A DNA stretch of 64,000 nt, taken from the NCBI GenBank assembly GCA_006384855.1, contig VCJN01000500.1, positions 1 through 64,000 on the forward strand. The letters run 5' to 3'. Below, piece after piece: positions 61,151-64,000 of this stretch. Under the pieces are notes generated by a model. The model made no database searches. It was not told the origin of the DNA and saw only the letters and a program-made list of their open reading frames with translations. A program made the translations under genes and the position numbers. Position 1 is the first letter of the stretch; every line of letters starts with the position of its first letter. The stretch is from Tetraselmis striata. Lineage: Eukaryota; Chlorophyta; Chlorodendrophyceae; Chlorodendrales; Chlorodendraceae.

Positions 61151-63310
61151 ATGCAGCAGTCCCAGAAGGTGCTGCTCATCGGCACGATGATCCTGCTCAA
61201 GGCGTTCCACGTGCTGCTGGTGCACGAGAGCACGCACTCGCCGGAGGAGGGCGGGCAGGACGGGGGGAGCGCGGGCGCGGCGCCGGCGGAGAAGGGTGGC
61301 GACAGCGACAACGACAGCCACGCGTACGGCTACAACACAGTGCTGGCGGTCATCCTTGCGGAGGGGCTCAAGTTGGTGGTGTCGGTGGCCATCTTTGTGC
61401 GCGCCTACCTGGCCGACGAGGGCGCCCCCCCGGGGCTGCTGGAGGCCGGCGGCGCGCGCGCCGACTGGGCGGCCATGACCCGGCAGCGCGCGGCGAGCTA
61501 CGGCCTCCCGGCGGCCATCTACATGGTGGAGGACAACCTGCGCTTCCTGGTGCTGCAGCGCCTGCACACGCCCGTCACCTGGATGATTTTCTCGCACCTG
61601 GAGATCCCCTTTGTGGCCGTCATGTCCACCGCGCTGCTGGGCCGCCGCTTCTCCGCCGTGCAGTGGGTCAGCGTTGTGCTGCTTCTCAACGGGGTGATGG
61701 CCAGCCAGGTGGGCACGACCCCCCCCCCCCCCCCCCCACACACACACACCGTCCCAACCATCATTGGGCAGCCGCCCTCGTTCTCTGCGTCCCCGCCCCC
61801 TCCCAGGAGGTCAGGCCCCTGCGCGGCTGCGCTGAAACGCCCCTCTACTTGACTCAGCGCTACGCCCGCCTTCCGCCCTGGTTTCATCTCAACCATGACC
61901 CCTCGGCAAACCAGCCTGAGCTGAATTCGGGTCAGACACCAGCTGATTTCGGATCGGACTCCGGGTTGGCAGGGTCGGTCGCGTGAGTTCAGCTGAACAC
62001 CTCTTCGCGTTGAGATTGCTGAAGTACGGTGCAGCCTATACCGACGCCCTCCCGGTGGGGGCAACACAGCGCGCCCCTGGCCCCCCCGCCCGCCAGCCCA
62101 CGCGCATCCAGCTCTCGTCCCATCTCGTCGTCATTCGGCAGCCTCGGGGATTCCTCCGGCGTAGCGCCGTCCATCTCTGGCAATCGTGCAGTAATGCGGC
62201 ATTCCGTGAGAGAGTTCTGCGTTTGCGTCTGCCCGTCTGTACATGAGGGGTTCACTGGGCGCGTGATGGGGAAACGAGGTGAGGGCGAGGGATGGGGAGT
62301 TGGGCGGCATCCGGCAGGAGACGGTGCCTCTGCCGGTGCGAGTCCCACATTACGGGGGACAAAGAGATGGCACGCCCAGGGTGGCGCGAAGGAAGTCGGG
62401 ACGGGCCCTGCTGCCAACCACCCAGTGAAGAGTGTCATGGGGCCGGCACGAGTTTAGGCATTGAGGAACTGTGGAAATGGGCCCCGGCATCACATCTAGG
62501 TTCCTTTCCGATAACAATTAGGTGTGAGCAGCAGGCACAGGTGCCCGGGCAGGACCCAGGGCAGCAGCATAAATATGGGCAGGTTCGCCACTTTGGGGAC
62601 TTTAGTGACCCCTTGGCTAACCCTGGACCCGTGGGTTCCATTTTGGCTGAACCCCCCTGGTTCCCGGGCATGCCCCGCAGCTGGCGGTCTGCGAGGCGCG
62701 GATGCACGAGCCGTGCTCCTCGCTGAGTAACTACCCGGTGGCGGGCATCGCGATGGTGGCGCTCAGCGCGCTGTTTGCCGCGAGCGCCGGCATCGCCAGC
62801 GAGTTCATCTACAAGCGCGACCTCTCCGTCTCCATCTGGCTGCAGAACTGCCTGCTGTACGCGTACGCGATGGCGCTCAACCTGGGCGTGCTGGCGCTCA
62901 AACAGGCGGCGCCGGGCGCGGGCCCACTGTGGGCCGGCTTCTCGCAGGCGCTGCCCTGGGCGGTGGTGCTGTCCATGGGCGGCATGGGCCTCTGCGTCTC
63001 CGCCGTCATCAAGCACATGTCCAACCTCGCCAAGGTGTACACCTCGGCGCTCGGCATCTTTGTCACCGCGGGCCTGAGCGCCCACTACCAGGGCTTCGAG
63101 CTCACGCTGCCCTTCCTGCTCGCCGCCGGCGTCGTCGTCTGCGCGCTCTACCTCTATGTGCTCGAGAAGGGCCGCGCGGACGAGGCGGCCGCCGCCCCCG
63201 CGTCCCCCAAGCGCACCAAGAGCACGCTTGACGTGACGGTCACCACCATCGCGGCCGCCGCAGACGCCGCCGCGGAGCTCGTGCCGCTCAACGTCAAGCA
63301 CCTTGCCTGA
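61151..63310 (+). CDS. nucleotide-sugar transporter (SLC35A-like)
   Basis: A multi-pass Golgi membrane antiporter for UDP-galactose, CMP-sialic acid or similar nucleotide sugars. Two exons, 61151-61708 and 62681-63310, join in phase; 395 aa. Start MQQSQKVLLIGTMILLKAFH is the first membrane helix, followed by an acidic Gly-rich loop. Family landmarks: LAVILAEGLKLVVSVAIF, YGLPAAIYMVEDNLRFLVLQ (the conserved PA..Y...NNL position), HLEIPFVAVMSTALLGRRFS, WVSVVLLLNGV, then in exon 2 AGIASEFIYKRDLSVSIWLQN and VIKHMSNLAKVYTSALGIFV. I count about ten helices. The C-terminal tail is hydrophilic, ending VPLNVKHLA. The substrate cannot be told from sequence. The intron has a C-tract plus (AC)n at 61,719-61,750. 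AATAAA at 63,349 is a possible polyadenylation signal. Confidence 0.87.
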
Positions 63311-64000
63311 GCTCAGCGCCGCTCCGGGTCGTCCGAGATACAATAATCAATAAAGGTCTCATTTAAGCATCATTTAATGACGCTGGGTATTCTTGGACGC
63401 CAGCACGGGAAGGCGCCAGTTGGCGGGGGGGGGGGAGGGGGGGGGGGGGGGCACGATTTAGGTCATTGGCAGCAGGGTGGCAGGCAATTGGTGATTTAGG
63501 ATTTAATGGCACGGGACTCCTGTGGCCAGAATCTCGGGCAGGATGCACAATGAATGATGTAACCCTCTTCATTGAAAGCGTGGACAACAAATTGCCAACC
63601 AACCGAACTGCTGCAGGACAGCAAGGGGGGGGGGGGGGGCTGCCTGCCCAGCCGTGCTCCAGTCGTGGGGATTATCCATATATTTTGGACACAGTCCTCT
63701 CAGCACTGTGACCATGCTGTCTGATGACCCCATTGATGCTTGGATAAGAGTTTACATGCAATGGGAAGCCCATGAAGGGCGGCAGCATGTTGTCCGTATG
63801 CTCCATCCTCCACAGTCACTGGCCCACTGCCTGCCCGTTTCGTCTGATCTTTGCTGGAGCAACACATCCAGGGTCTGCATTCGTCCTGTCATCCTTATGT
63901 TAATGGCCACAAAGTGCTCCAAAACCACTGCCGCAACAGCTGCTGGCGTGAGCAGGCGTTCCCCTGCCCATCTTTTAATGCAACCTGCCCATCTCTAATG
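63311..64000. other. 3' flank of transporter, no gene called
   Basis: G-tracts at 63,427-63,450 and 63,627-63,640. A 114-codon plus-strand frame (63,654-63,998) runs to the edge without a recognisable motif. It may be part of something outside the window. Confidence 0.45.

Noticed and set aside
60322-61311. 329-codon minus-strand ORF upstream of and overlapping the transporter start
   Set aside because: Proline-rich frame generated by G-tracts; antisense to transporter exon 1.
1-64000. CRISPR arrays, bacterial operons, rRNA genes
   Set aside because: No regularly spaced repeats with unique spacers, no ribosomal RNA sequence and no prokaryotic gene layout. The short regular repeats present are eukaryotic micro- and minisatellites.

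Overview
The window is nuclear DNA from a eukaryote, most probably a chlorophyte green alga. It has intron-rich, GC-rich genes, a plant-type calcium-dependent protein kinase with an MGNC acylation start, a plant-type RNA-dependent RNA polymerase and a likely organelle-targeted TrmH-type RNA methylase. TGTAA motifs follow some stop codons and very long poly-C/poly-G tracts are common. I do not name a species. All exon joins were made by eye from splice consensus, reading phase and family similarity.

Region by region. 1-13,260 is a retrotransposon nest. A structurally complete Ty3/gypsy element (1,981-10,906: 260-bp LTRs, CGTAG target duplication, gag, chromodomain-like pol) lies head to head with the 5' part of a second, broken copy (1-1,730). 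To the right are the gag and a short second ORF of a different, degraded element on the minus strand. 15,115-18,865 is the kinase gene (+). 21,011-22,307 is GINS subunit PSF1 (-). 23,123-26,330 is a tyrosine-recombinase element (-) whose repeats are arranged A1-ORFs-B1-A2-B2 as in Ngaro/DIRS elements, but with no reverse transcriptase. 26,793-29,205 is a secreted Kelch-repeat protein (+). 30,282-39,157 is the RNA-dependent RNA polymerase (+), with introns full of small dispersed repeats. 41,109-42,283 (-) and 43,296-45,299 (+) are two unrecognised genes. 46,231-49,823 is the TrmH/SpoU-type methylase (-). 50,098-59,011 is a second mobile-element nest: a SINE-like repeat, a TIR-bounded relic, a DIRS-type RT/RNase H relic, and a piggyBac-like transposase relic into which a second tyrosine-recombinase element is inserted. 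61,151-63,310 is a nucleotide-sugar transporter (+).

The host genes are unrelated housekeeping or signalling genes and form no operon or pathway. The mobile DNA holds the more unusual content: a degenerate phage-Dam-like domain in both Ty3-type elements, a Nudix-like domain in one of them, and a gag-like-plus-tyrosine-recombinase element with split direct repeats and no polymerase. The RNA-dependent RNA polymerase, if expressed, could act in silencing such elements, but the sequence does not show this.
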